Shown here: piece by piece, positions 47,703 to 60,740 of the stretch
Numbering within the stretch: position 1 is the stretch's first letter
Layout: every line of letters begins with the position of its first letter
NCBI GenBank assembly: GCA_007258455.2
Contig: VDFB02296855.1
Span: forward strand, 62,001 to 126,000
Reading direction: 5' to 3'
Source: Sequoia sempervirens
Lineage: Eukaryota > Streptophyta > Pinopsida > Cupressales > Cupressaceae
DNA: 64,000 nt
Program-made: the position numbers and the translations under genes
Notes under the pieces: generated by a model
Database searches by the model: none
What the model was told of the DNA's origin: nothing
What the model saw: the letters and a program-made list of their open reading frames with translations, nothing else

Positions 47703-50700
47703 TTTTATTGCGAATAATTCTCTAAGGGATGTGTTTCTAGAGAAAGATAGTTTCACTTGGATGAATAAGAGAAGATATTTTTCACAAATAGCCATTTGGT
47801 TAGATAGGTTCTTGATTTCTTCAAATTGGGTTCTTGAACATTTTATGTTATCCTCACAAATATTTCCATTTTTATGGTTAGACCATTATGCAATTTTGTT
47901 ATTGATAAAGAATGGGAATATGTCCCCTCAGCACAAGCCTTCCTTCAAATTTGAGAAAATGTGGTTTAGACATCCACTATTCTTGCCCTTGCTCAGATAA
48001 TTGTGGGTGAGTGCACTGTATCAAAGGGGAACTAAAATGTTTCAATTATTTAAGAAATTGCAATTTATCAAGGGGTAGATCAAAACCTGGAATATGCAAG
48101 TTTTTAAAAATGTTTTTGAACAAAAAAATGAAGTAGTAGCTGAAGTCCATGAAAATATTATTCATAATGGAATGGATTCCAATCCATATGTAAAGCATAA
48201 AAATATGCAATTAATTTGGGAAGAAATGGGGAAAAGAGAGGAAATCTATTGGCATCAGAAGTCAAGAGAATTATGGTTGAGAGAAGGAGACCACAACACA
48301 AAAAATTTCCATGCATCAACCCAACAAAAAAGAGCAGCAAAAACCATCTTTTCAGTTTAGGATATAGAATCAAGTAAACAATTGACAAGTGCAATGAAAT
48401 TCAAAAAGAAGGTGTAAAGTTTTTTAAGCAATTGCTTGCTCCTCTTAACTCTACTTCTACACAAGGGAGGCAAGATAATTGTTGGCAGCAATACCAACTC
48501 TTATCTCTCATGTAGACAATGCTGAAATAATGAAGCCTTTTTCATTGGAAGAATTGAGAATGGTGATTTTTTCTCTTGCACCGGATAAGGCCCCAGGCCC
48601 TGATGGTTTTACTCCTTTTTCTTCAAAAATGTTGGGATGTTGTGGATTTTTATTTTCTCTTAGCCTTGGAGGAATCAAGGAAATCGAGAAGGATATTGAA
48701 GCACTTTAATGTTACAAATATTGCTCTATTTTCAAAGACAAAAGAGCCTAAAATTTTTGCTAATTTAGGCCTATTTCTCTATGTAACACAGTTTATAAAA
48801 TTTTCACCAAGGAAATTTATTAGAGGTTGCGACATTTAATTCTAAAAATTATCTCACAAGAGCAAGGTGGTTTTGTGTCAGGTAGAGAAATAGTAGAAGG
48901 GGCTCTGGTAGCACATGTTGTTCTTTTTTCTATTAAAACCAATCATCTTCCATCATTTATTGTAAAGTTAGACATATGAAAGCATATGATATGTTTGATT
49001 GGAATTTTCTCCTCGAAGTTTTGAGCAAGTTTGGGTTTTTAGACAAGTGGTGCAAATGGATTTTATCTTGCTTATCAGGAGAATTCTTTTCTATATTAAT
49101 TAATGGTTCTCCTATGGGGTTCTTTAGAGCCACACAAGGTGTAAGTAAAGGTGATCCACTCTCCCCTTTTCTTTCTATAATTATGGAAGAATCTCTAAGC
49201 ATGACAATAAAATAGAAGCACAATGAGGGCTTATGGCAAGGGATGGGCATTCTACAAACTAGTTTGTCGGTTACACACAATGTTTTTGTGGATGATACTT
49301 TGTTGTATGGAAAGGAAAATGTTGATGAATCCAAGAAGATTAAATGTGTTTTGGATAATTATTCTGAGTTTTAAGGACGGAAGATAAATGCTCAAAATTC
49401 AAAAGTGTATGTCTTTAGTTCTAAAGTAGGCTTAAAAAGAAGTATTATATAGTTTCTAGGTTTTCAAGAGGCAAGCCTACCTTGTAAGTATTTGGGCATT
49501 CCTTTCTTTATGGGTGATAACAACCATACTTTTGGGCTAATGTTATAAAAATAATTAAACTGAAAGTTTATGCTTGGAAAGCTCGATGTTGTCTTTATCA
49601 AGGCGAATTATTTTAATAAAATCTATATTATCATCATTCCCAATTATTTTATCTTAGTCCATAAGGAACCTAGATCGGTAATTGATCAAATAGAGAAAGT
49701 GATCAATGATTTTTTATGGAAAGGAAACATGAATGATGTTAAAAAATTTCCTTTGATCTCTTTGGACTCTATGTCGTCAGAAAAATATAAAGGTGGAGTA
49801 GCTTTGCATGATATCTCAAAACGTAATATGGATTTTGAGGGGAAATTGATTTGGCAGATGTATACTAAACCTGATTCCAAATGGTGCACACTCATGCTAG
49901 AAAAGTATCTTGATAATGAAAGCCTTTCAAGAATTCTCACAGTTTCTAACCCACCTACAGGATTTGCTATGTGGAATTTTATGTTATCATGTAAAAAACT
50001 AATCATAGATTATATTTCTAGGGTGGTTAATAATGGGGAAGAAGTGAATTTTTGGGATGACTCTTTGAATGGCCATCTACCATTGAGAAATTGTCAAGAT
50101 CTCCAAGTAGTCATTCCAATTCTGCCTTCTTCATGGGGTTCCTAGTCAATTGATTATGTATGTGCAGTAGAGATCTCTTCAGGAAGGGTAATATGGAAAG
50201 ATTTTTCAAATTCTTCGTTATCTAATGAAGAAAAGAACTGTCTCCATTAGGCTCTAACAACAAGAACAATCATCTTATCAGCAAAGGTGGTTCGTATTAT
50301 ATGGGCTCCTTTGAAAGATGGAAATTATTCAGTCAAATAGGGTTATAATGCGGTCCTTAACAAGGATATCAAGTTGTAGTCTTAGAGAGAATATTGCTTT
50401 TGCTGGAACAATATGGTGTTACCAATGGCAGGGAGTTTTGTATGGCTTGTGCTAAGGAAAAGAGTACTCACAAGTGATCATCTTGTAAAAATGGGTATAG
50501 TAGATCCTTTTAATTGTGTTTTGTGTGGAAAGTAATTGGAAAATACTGATAATCTATTTCTACAATGTTCATTTTCTCAAAGTTGTTGGGAATTTGTCAT
50601 GTGAAAGATGAGTCTCTATACTCCATTTCCAAACTCAATATGTGATCTTTTTTCTTCATGTACAATACTATATAAGTCTTCATTTTTTGTTTGTATTTGC

Positions 50701-51916
50701 AATCTAATTCTAGCTGCTATCATATGGTCCATTTGATGGGAACAAAACAAGTGCATCTTTAGAAAATTTTCAGCATCTAATCACTCTATCCATGTAGCAA
50801 TTGAAAAATCAGTTGTAGAAGTAGTCAATGCATGTGTACAGGATCGAAAGAATGTTAGCTCTTAGTTTACCTTATGGGACCAAAATATTCTTAAGGGTTG
50901 GAAAGGTATTAATCTTCCTTTCAAAGGGAGTATAAAGTTTCCTTCTAAATTGAAGGTGAATAGAAGTCTAATCAAATGGTACCCACCACTGATAGGATTT
51001 TTCAAACTTAATTTTGATGGTGCATCCAAAGGGAATCCATTTTCTTCAGGGGTGGGTGTTTGCATTAGAGACTCTTGGGGAAAACTAAAAATTTCTCTAG
51101 AGATCAATTCATATACCTCTAGGAACCAACAATATGGTAGAGTCAATGGCCATTCTTTATGGTCTGTGGTTAGCAAGACAACTTCAAATCAATAATATTC
51201 ACATTAAAGGAGATTCACTAGTAATTGTAAACATGTGTAAGGAAAGAAAATTCCATAATTGGAATCTAAGGTATATTTTAGAAAAGGTGTGGAAACTAAT
51301 GGATGAGTTTAAACTATTCTAGATCTAACACACATATTGTGAGGGGAACAAGCTTGCAAATTATTTAGCAAATATGGGGTGCTAGAAAGTAGAGTTAACT
51401 ATAATGGAAAATAATGATGAACTAAAAGCCTTTCCTAATTTACAAGAAATCATAAATCATGAAAGTTTAGGCAATATGCTCTTAGTTTGGAAAGCATGAG
51501 CTTGATGTTAAGTCTCTCAATGAAAAATAATTTGAATAATTTAGTTACAGGCTTACAAGGAAGGCATTCATTAAATAATGGAAGTCTAATAAAAGTTGAA
51601 TTCCATAATCATAAGAGTCCTTATCTATCTGCAACATCAATATTCTTTAGAAGACGAAGGGGATATTAAGATTTACACACCTTGTAGCAAAAGAAGAATG
51701 GAGCACTTTGGAAATGAGGAGCCTTCGTTATCTACAATTGGCTTTGGATAGACACAAGGTGGTGGTTGGTGAAGATTTGGTGTATGCTATATGTTAATCA
51801 TCAAAGGTTGTGCTCTTCGACAGTCTTATGGGAAATTTAGCAAGTGGGGGAAAAATTGCATCTCATTGAATACATCTGGGTTTTTTATAGAAAGATGGAA
51901 CTCTTCTTTTGGGGTT
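47703..51916 (+). mobile_element. 5'-truncated L1-type LINE with RNase H
   Basis: A non-LTR retrotransposon cut into Gypsy copy 2. Candidate target duplication ttgagataa at 47694-47702 and 51917-51925. No clear poly-A tail was seen at the 3' end, so the right edge is tentative. Order: endonuclease end, RT, zinc-binding region, RNase H and 3' tail, as in plant L1 elements. The 5' UTR, ORF1 and most of the endonuclease are missing. Confidence 0.85.
47710..51440 (+). pseudogene. LINE ORF2: EN tail, RT, zf-RVT, RNase H
   Basis: Endonuclease end FTWMNKRRYFSQIA..LDRFLIS with LDHYAILLLI for the usual SDHYPI. Linker YWHQKSRELWLREGDHNTKN near 48250. RT begins FSLEELRMVIFSLAPDKAPG (48541), has a frame change near 48640, then KAYDMFDWNFLL (48976), GVSKGDPLSPFL (49139) and catalytic FVDDTLLYG (49288), both Asp kept. 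zf-RVT-like LTSDHLVKMGIVDPFNCVLC near 50470. RNase H FFKLNFDGASKGNPFSSGVG (51000) and VESMAILYGLWLARQL (51138). Several TAG, TGA and TAA stops; not functional. Confidence 0.93.
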
Positions 51917-51925
51917 TTGAGATAA

Positions 51926-53219
51926 GGGAGAAAGATAAAATGTAAATATAAAACATAAAAGGCGATACACCAAAGCTTTTACAAAATTTCAAACTCAAAT
52001 TATTCCTATGATTGATATAAAGGACACATAATGCCAGAACCCCTCATTGTTGGAAAGAGAATGAACAAAAAAGGATAACTTCAAGCATAATATAGACTTT
52101 CAAATCTTTTGGCAGGTAGTGTTCATTGAGGTCCGATCAAACATAAAGATTTCTTAGAGTTAAAGAATAATATTTCAAAAATTATAAGAACTCTGTTTCC
52201 CAATACAACATAGCATAGAAAAATAATAACTCCAAAGATAACAGAAAATTCTAATGACATAGTCTAATTTCTCCCAAAATTGCTATTTCACAGTACAAGC
52301 ATAAAGCATAGAATTCTGCTATTTAAACTACCCGAATATAGCTTGCAAGACATAGTATTTCATTTAAAATGATGATATAAAGAAAGAAAGCTTGAAAAAG
52401 GCCATACATGCACAGTTTCAATAAATTCCCCATAATAGTTCATGCTTTAATTAAAAATGAACTTTGAAACAAAGGTCGGATGCCAATCCGACAATAGTTT
52501 AAACCTTAATAGATATAATTTTCCAGAATATAGTAGTTCTATAACTTGCTTTTGAAATATAGTTCTTGAAACTTTAAGAAAACTAAAAAGGAAACAATTC
52601 CTTCTACAAAGAAAACAATTCCTCCTAGAAAAATCCTTTTTTCTAAAAAATCATCCTTTTCTGGTGTCATCACCTTCCTTATATGGCTGTTAGAGAAAGA
52701 ACCACCGCCTCAGCCCAAACGTAAATGCTACTAGATGTTGATACATGATAGCTCATAATCTAATTTTTAAGCCCTTGGTTAGGCCGCAAAAGATCTTTGC
52801 ATTAACTTTCAGCTATTGTATAAATGTCTTTTAGATATTTTTTACAAGTAGAGAGCAATACCCAATCAAATCTTAAAAATGATATTTCAACAATTAATTC
52901 TTACTAATTGAGCACATCATCTTGAAGCATTGACTAGAAGCTTCCATCCCAAGAAACAAGAAAAGATAAATCAACAAGTTTCATCAATCTTTAAAGATAT
53001 TTCTTTAAAAGATATAGTCCTCCTTCTATAGAGATGACACATCACTCGGTCATAAACTTATGCTTTTCGAAGAATTTTTTTGTAGCAAACCTCCACTGTC
53101 CCGACACATGACTTGGGAGCTCCTCCGGAAAGAAAAATGTACAGCCACCCTATGGCACATTTCCCATCTTCCTTACAGACCTTACCTTATACCGAACAAT
53201 TCCGCAAAATATAAAAGTG
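51926..53219. other. Unclassified stretch
   Basis: The first 15 or so bases could be resumed Gypsy copy 2 sequence. Beyond that no domain was recognised. It probably includes the 3' end of the minus-strand element at 53-64 kb, but no LTR was located. Confidence 0.4.
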
Positions 53220-56200
53220 AAGCCAAAAACTAGAAGACTAGGGCAATGTGGAAAAACCACTTCATAGTTCTAGTGACTCATAGGGGCCTTTGCTCACGGA
53301 GGTAAGAACCCAACTCTCTAGAAATTCCTGAAGTTCGAAGAAGGAGGAATGTTGCATCTGCCATTCTTCCTCAGTGGGTAAGGACATATTACAGATGAGC
53401 CTATAGGCTTGATCAAGCTGGAAAAATTATTTGAAAGACATGAGCCCCCATCTGGCAATAACCACTCCAAGGTAATGATAAAGGCGAGAAAGGTGGAAAA
53501 TCTCGTGCTCAACCTCATTAGCCATGCATACTATACTCAAACTTGGAAGCTTATTAGCAGTCTAGTTTTTGTATTTGATAGCCTTTGTAATTTTCTCCAT
53601 AGTCTGCACATTCCCTTCTAGGGAAAACATGGGAGGTAATTTGTAGTTGATCAAAACATTAAAGTCACTTTTAATCTCCTCAACTCTTCTTGCCAACATT
53701 ATCTGGAAATCTTTACAAGATTGTTAGCAACTTTCTGGTTGTTGACGATTTCATTGGCTTTGATGTAGGCGGTTCTTCTGTTAGCAATTCCAACATCCAT
53801 TAAAACTTCATCAGAAGCCACACAAAGTTTGGAAATGAAACTTTGTGACTCCACCACTCGAGAGTCACACTTCTGCAAAACATGATCGACCATTGAGCCA
53901 ATTTTCTCATTTATTTCTTGGACATCCTTCAAGAATTGAAAAATAGCCCTAAGAACAAGAACCACAACTGCAATATGCTCCCAATGTGAAGATACCAGTC
54001 TTTTCAATAGCGAGAGAGACCCGGTTTCTCGAGCAACAACCACCTCTTGATTGAGTTGAGTCTCCTTTTCCTTTGCATTTTCCTCTATTTTACCCTTCTC
54101 TTTGAGGGCGTCCACTAGTTTGGAGCTTACTCTTCCTACCTTTAAATCATGAGCCTAGAATGTGGACATGGCTTCTTAGTTTTCTAGCTTCAATTTTTCT
54201 ATGTCCTCCTATACCTTTCTACTAGCATCAAAAAACTAAGATCAGACATTACTCAACTCATTCTATAAATTTTCCTGAGTACTTATGTACCCTGAAGTAG
54301 TCTACTATTGGGTGGTGAGATCAGCTTTTAACTTTTCAATTTTAGCTTGTAGCCGAACCTACTGGCTTTGCACTTCTCCAAGCAATCTTGAGTCTTCCCC
54401 TTGCTTACTCGGAACTTGCATTATGTGGGCCAACTCAACATCCTTAGCTTTGAGCTCCGTTTGAAGTCCTCCCACTATTTCCCTTACATTTACCAACTTT
54501 GTCTCGTGCTTTTTAAACTTTCTACCCAACTTTTCATAGTCTGAGTATACCACCTGCTGGGTGGTCTTAGCTAAGATCACATTGTCATGTGGATGCATTT
54601 CAGTTAGAACTAGGCCTGCTGTCCAAATGTTGTAATCCTCCAGCTGCATCTATCCTTCAGGCTTGGCCATGAGAAAAGTCATGGTGTTGATCAAAAGAGA
54701 AGTCTTCTTCTCATTGTAACAAGCCTCGATCTTCTTATTAGTAGGTAACTCATGATAATTTTTCATAATTTTCATTTGTTTAGCATTTTGTTGGGCCATC
54801 TTTGTTGCGTTGAAACGATCTTGGAGAGTTTGAGGAACATCGATGTTCTGTGCTACAATAGGGAAACCATAAGGTAAACTGAAAAAGGGTAAATGAAGGG
54901 GAGACTTCAGATGTATGGGTATGGGGATAGGAAAAAGGGAGCGTTATCATGGAAAAGGGTGGTACAACCAGGTAAGAATGAGCAGGGGATTTTCCAATGG
55001 AGGTAAACAAAGACATTAGTGGGTGGAAAGGTGTTTGTTTAGAAGTTTTCAGATCGAGAGTGGGGGTTAAAGTTGATGCTTCAGCTCTTTCAAAGGGGGC
55101 CTTTGATAGGGTGAATATAGAGTCAACAACAGCTGAAATAAACGCTAATCATTCAGAGTGTAGGGTAATCTCAGGAATTTCATTTTGAACAAGGAAAGGT
55201 GCATTTAGGATTATTAAATTAGGGTCCATGGATGGAGAATTCCTTCCCAAAAGAGGAGAGGGGGTGATAAAAATTGTATAAATAGGAAGAGAAGGAGGAG
55301 TAAAACTTATCTGAAATGTGGTGGTTGACACATCCTGGAACACAGAGTCCACTTCTTCTCCTCAAGCTAAATTTTTGGATATGTCTAGCCCTTCAAGTCG
55401 CCTTCTCTTTTCCTGACCAGAGCTGATGTGCTATGTTCTTCTAACCACCGATCCCTCCAAAAATTGACCCTCAATGACCACAATAGATGATGCTCTTATG
55501 GACCATCGGGTTTTTTTTCCTTTACTCTAGGAACTGGAGGCAGATGGAGCCCACAAATCCTTTTGGTTCAAATCTTTTCAATAACCAAATTCTTGAGGTT
55601 GATGGTTCCATCATGGAACTTGTTCCACATCAATTTCATGGCTGGTTTCTAGATTACTGTTATTGGAGCTAGCCTCTTTATCATAGAAATAATCAAACTC
55701 TTTGTCTTGTGGGAATTGTTTGACAAGAAGGTTGGGACAATGCAACTCTTGTCGTAACCTCTAAAAATCATCCTTCTTCCTCTCTAACCATCCCCTCTTC
55801 TTTAGTTGTGTGTTGATGGATTTATTTATTGGAAGGTTCCTATCATATTGGACCTTTGGCATATAAAAACTTAGTCATTCTGGTCGCTTGAAAGGAATAT
55901 GTTTCAAATTGATATATACTTGCACACTTTATTGAGTCACGTTCTTCCTCCTTTCAAAGTATTCCCACTCCTCATGCTTCATGCTATAAATCCGGCTTGG
56001 ATTATAATCCCATTTATAACAAAGGATGACTAGGCCCAACATTTCCAATAGATTCTTGAGTTCCTCTTCACAAAATCACTTCGTAAGAGATACCTGATTG
56101 TTAGCAATATTGAGGGGAACCATATACAACCTTGTCTTGTTTCTCCCTGCACTGTAGATTTTGTTAACAATAGTCAACTAGCAGAATGCTTCTACCACAA

Positions 56201-57353
56201 AAAAATTGTCTGCAACAAACCTAGGGAGTCAAAAAGACTCATTGGGAAAACCATGAAATATAAAAAATGTAAAATATGCACCCAAGAAGTAGTCCACTAG
56301 GTTTTGCAAGATTCTCATCCATTAGAAAACCTTAAGAGAGAAACATCATGTAGGATGGAGTAACAATTATTAGAGTAAATGCCTCAAAAAGTAATCCAAA
56401 AATCCATAATAATCCCCTATTTTAGAAAGTAGATGGGTCCAGATAGAAACCGACTGAAGACAATTCCTTTCATTTAGCCTAAACACTAGCACATTTTTCC
56501 CAAAATATTCAAAGTTTTGATGCAAAATTAAATGAGCCAAGAAGGAAAGGTACCTAAATTTAGAATCAGTCCTGTAATTTTTAAGTTGGTCCAACATGTT
56601 CCCAGCTATTACCTTAGCAAAATCATAATTCCTCTAGATCTTTTCCCTTTAACTCAAAAACTAGGATAAACTAAAAAGGAAGAACTTGGGCATCATTGTC
56701 AAGACCAAACACCCAAGCTAGCATTAAAAATACCAACTGAGTATCCCTCTTAAAAATATCATATGATAGAGGGAAAGGAACATGGCCTCTCTCCAATCAT
56801 TCCTTGGTTTCTTCTTCATAAAAGTTTGTTCTTTTGGACTTTTCTTTCCCAAAAAGATCCATCTTTTCTTCATTGAACAACTCTGAATCCTAGGCCATAG
56901 GGATACATACAATATCTCGTATGGCTTGAGAAAATATGGTAACTCTAACCTTGCTACTTTGGATAACCCCTATTACCTCATAAAATTTCTTGGCACATGC
57001 ATCAACTAATTCAGGGCATAGATGTACAATAGACAACATGAGCTACAACAAGCTGCAATCCCATAACCAAAGTGCAAAGGTCTCAAATGTCCCATACTTT
57101 TCCTTCCTTTGAAACATGCCTTCCTTGAGGCTTTTAGGATTGACTGATAGCTAAGGATCAAAAATATTATCAGCGCTGTCTTGTACTACTTCTCTTTTCA
57201 CAAGCTTATCCACAATCACCTTCTTGCAATACTCGAAAGGTCATTCCTCTATAGCTAAAGCGTTGGTGAAAGACTTTTGCCAAAAAATATTGGCATAACA
57301 AGCTTGTTGGCTTGAAACTATGGCCTGTCTTCTAGAAGTTGAGGGTTTCACCA
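53220..57353 (-). pseudogene. Long extra ORF downstream of Gypsy pol, coiled-coil, unknown
   Basis: About 4.1 kb reading on the minus strand from ATG 57353 (MVKPSTSRRQAIVSSQQACY), with a dozen or more stops and a few frame changes. N-terminal part (57353-55500) looks globular, e.g. ELVDACAKKFYEVIG and HLILHQNFEYFGKNVLVF. A Ser/Pro/Thr-rich linker follows (55350-54780). Then a coiled coil: YEKLGRKFKKHETKLVNVRE (54649-54359) and the 54115-53699 segment. The tail is 53690-53220. It follows integrase on the same strand once the 57433-58976 insertion is discounted. Some plant Gypsy lineages (Athila, Tat/Ogre) carry extra ORFs; identity with any is unproven. Confidence 0.55.
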
Positions 57354-57432
57354 TGACTATATCAAAAGTTGCAGAGGAACTCTTAGGGATAATAGTTAGG
57401 GACCCTTTTCTCTAGAAATAAAAATATACTTT

Positions 57433-58976
57433 TGAGTGTAATTAATGCTTTTTTTGGTACATGCACTCAAGGCTGTGCTATTACTACTGAGTTTATTAAA
57501 TGATGCCACTGGGATGATACGTGTGGACTAAAGATCCATATCCAGGCTTTAGAATGCCAAAAATATTATGAGGATGGAAAAAGTAGATTCTTTTCACCGC
57601 CTCTCAATCAAAAAGTTATATTTCATCAAGAAGCGAGCTTTCCATCATACCAAACATGTTGAAGTGGTGCAAAGTACCCTTGAAAAGTGTAACCATTAAT
57701 CTTCTAGAGATTTTTCTTTTAAAGCACGTTAACCTTGGGCATCTTTTCTCATTAATGGGATAGTTGGCACTAATGATGGTGGTAGACACATGTCAATAAT
57801 CAGTGTACTAGAGCATTTACTCCCAATGCCCCAATTTATTTCTTAAGACATTCTGTAGGATCCTCCATATGATTTATCCACCCTGGTCTATTCTGCCTCA
57901 AATTTTCCCATTGTCGTATGACTAAAAATAGATATTCCATTGATCAATTTTGTTGGTTGACCTTTTCTATATATAGTCACACCACCTTTTGAAACATTCA
58001 TTCGAACATAAAGCTCTCTAACTTATCTGGCCTCCATCTACTTTCTTTTCATTCGGATAGAATTCATCGCTTTACTAGGATGTCTACTAGCTTGGGGACC
58101 CCCATTTAGCTCCTTCCACGAAGGTCGCAATACAACTTTGCAGGGAATTACTAGTGACCAAATCAAATGGTTTGTCAAGAAATGTGACCCACTCATCATG
58201 ACTATGTTCAAATGGGTGGTGGGTACTGGCTTCATTTCTAATGAGAACCAAGTTTGGAACAACTACAATTTTCTTTCTCACTTCGTGGCCTCACTATTGG
58301 AACTAAACATTTCCAAACCTATGATAACTGAGCTATGTCAGGAGACATTTGACACCTCATTGATTGAAGGACTTGGAGAAATAGTGGAATTAGCCATCCT
58401 TAGCATTGGTATCCCAAGTGCCATGGACCTTCGGGGGCATGTGGACTTCAGTATAGACATGCCCTGGCTACCTTTTCTTTCTGACTTCTACACCATGGAT
58501 GCTACAACACATCGACATTCTTCATAGTTGATAGCCTTTTTCTTGCTTCATGAGTACGGTGTGGAGCAAGTTACAGGACTAGCTTGGAGGAAACACTTCA
58601 ACTTCCTGGTGTAGAGTAGTAACAAGTAAGCTTTGGGCTTGTGTTTGTGTTCATCATGTTCCTCGACCCTCCTTTTGCAACCAGACAGAGAGAAGAAGAG
58701 AAAGAAAGCAAGAGAAAGAAAGAAGGCTTGAGAGTGAGTCTTCTCTCATTCCTAGGTGGTGGCCAAGGGCGCTTTTAGACTACTTTTCCGTGTTACTCCT
58801 TCCTTCTTTAGCTTTTTCTTGTAAACCCTTTTGGGCTAGCTCAAAAGAGTCTCATGTTTTGGATCTGAGCCTTGGGCTTGCATATATGTAGAACTCTCAA
58901 TAAATATATAATATAAGCTACTTATTTCTTAGTGTTCCTCTAGGTTTTATTCTAAAACTTCAAAATAATTACAACA
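57433..58976 (+). mobile_element. LTR-like insertion of 1.54 kb containing an ORF
   Basis: Starts TGAGTGTAATTAATG and ends ..attacaaca. Flanks are cttt on both sides (57429-57432 and 58977-58980). It has a TATA-like tctatatatag at 57966-57976 and a poly-A signal aataaa at 58899-58904, both plus strand, the order of an LTR. It separates the integrase end (about 59020) from the extra ORF start (57353) of the opposite-strand Gypsy element. An alternative is a small plus-strand transcription unit that is not an LTR. Confidence 0.5.
58080..58617 (+). pseudogene. ORF inside the LTR-like unit, unknown
   Basis: A plus-strand frame open from before 57973 to a TAG at 58525, then again to TAG 58615. 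The only nearby ATG (58080) starts MSTSLGTP and needs a +1 shift at a GGGG/CCCCC run to enter the main frame. The body reads QGITSDQIKWFVKKCDPLIM, VWNNYNFLSHFVASLLELNI and MPWLPFLSDFYTMD. The TAG at 58525 is probably an old TGG (Trp). No known domain. It lies about 105 bp after the TATA-like box and ends about 280 bp before the poly-A signal. Confidence 0.4.
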
Positions 58977-59019
58977 CTTTACATATGATAAATAATTGTT
59001 TAATATTTTCAAAAAACTA

Positions 59020-59960
59020 TGCATTTTAGTGGAAAATCTTTAGATAAATACCGTTCACCGGTATACCTAAAGTGTTGCCTTCCATATCTTCAAGTTCATA
59101 TGTAGTTTTCTCTTTACATGCACTAATTTGAAAAGGTCCCTTCCACAATGCTCCAAATTTTGTGTGTTGTCCTGGTTTTGCAATACATTCATCATATTTT
59201 AGCACTAAGCTCCCTTCCTTGAATTCTAGACTAGAGGCATTTTTGTCAAACCATCACTTGACCATCTGGTGAGGATTGATCATGGATCCAGGGGCCTTTT
59301 CTCTATCTTCTTCCAATCTAAGGATTTCTGCTAGTCGTACTTCCATCCCGTCATTTTCTTCAACTTCTAAGGCCTTCAGTAGTTGCAGAGGAGGCATTTC
59401 TATAGAAATGAGAATTACCACCTCTTTTCCATATACCAACTCATAAGGTGAAGTCTTTAGAATCTTCTTGGGGGTAATTCAATCCACCCATAAGGCCGGT
59501 CGTAGATGCTTGTTCCATTCTCTTTGTCGTTATGACCCAATGCATTTGATTAACCTAATTAGGTTTTTGTTGGTGGATTCTGCTAACCCATTCCCTTGTG
59601 GATAGTAATTTGATGAAGTTTTAAGAAAAATTCCATGTTGGATAGTAAAGTATGGCATCCCTGACCCAAAAAAATCTCGGGTGTTGTTGGATATGATGGT
59701 TTTGGGTGGCCCAAATCTAGTCACCAGTTCTTCAAGGAAATTAAAAATTTCTCCTTTTGTTGCATTCTTTAGGGCTACAACCTCTATGCACCTTGTGAAT
59801 TAATTAGTCACCGTGAGGATCCACTTATGTTCGGCACTAGAAATAGGATTTATCATACTGATAAAATCTAGACTCCACTAGGAAAATGGTTCAGGTTAGT
59901 CACAATTGGGCTCAAGGTTTGAATGACATTCCTCCTTTTTCCAACAAAAAATTGGCACTG
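59020..59960 (-). pseudogene. Gypsy integrase (decayed)
   Basis: On the minus strand: WSLDFISMINPISSAEHKWI, then TRCIEVVALKNATK, VTRFGPPKTIISNNTRDFFG and SNYYPQGNGLAESTNKNLIR (59724-59530), the DDE integrase core with the Glu kept. The second Asp position reads SNN where SDN is usual. The C-terminal part at 59439-59254 reads LVYGKEVVILISIEMPPLQL, followed by LKYDECIAKPGQHTKFGALW and the end NGIYLKIFH near 59020. Confidence 0.9.
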
Positions 59961-60740
59961 GGTACACCTTTGCACAAGATGATGTGCTATAGTAAACATA
60001 GAGGGCCAATAATATCCTAGCCTCATTATTTTTAGAGTGGTATTCTTGGGGGAAAAATGTCCACCCTTAGGACTATGGTGAAATTCGTTAAGAACCCTCT
60101 CTGCCCATAGGGTGTCAAGGCACTAGAGTAGCACACCATCATAATTCCTTTTAAAAAGTACATCTTCAATTAGTACATACCTTGTGCCTTATAGTCGGTA
60201 GTACCTCCTTATATTAGATGACAAATTGGTTGGGTAATATATTTTTTGCATGTGTTTTGTTTGATTAGCAACCCAAGATTTGTGAAACTCAAATTCATTT
60301 GAGTATACTCAATCAACCTCCCTTTCAAGCGCAAGACTCGTTTCCCATGTGATATATTCACATAGAACTCTTGCCTGAACCAACTTAGTTGGTCGGATAT
60401 CTACATCATACTCTAGAATATATTGGTGATCCAGTTTGCTCTTTTTTTGGTTATCTTTCCCTCAGTGATATACTCCCACACACTGGGATGTGCTACAAGG
60501 ACAATGATTTTATTGGCTAACACCAAGTGTCAGAATTTCTTCAAACTTTTAACTATGGAAAAAGTTTGTTTCTCCACAAAGTTGTACCTCATCTCATACC
60601 CTTTCAAAGTTCTAGAATAGAATGTGAGAGGATGTTCTCCTTCCTTTTGATCACCCTTTTGAGTAAGTACTGAGGCTATGCTAGCCTAACCAGTATACAC
60701 ATAGAGTAAGAAATCCTTGGAAAAATCAAGATTAGCTAAG
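59961..60740 (-). pseudogene. Gypsy RNase H to integrase zinc region
   Basis: RNase H: LYVYTG(stop)ASIASVLTQKG, HPLTFYSRTLKGYEMRYNFV, EKQTFSIVKSLKKF near 60690-60530. The first catalytic Asp position is mutated (TG for TDAS-like). A poorly conserved stretch follows to 59960 with CWKKEECHSNLEPNCD-like zinc-binding remains. Many stops. Confidence 0.75.

Noticed and set aside
58038..58281. Minus-strand ORFs at the LTR-like unit
   Set aside because: They are shadows of the plus-strand frame, which also has a TATA-like box and a poly-A signal in matching order.
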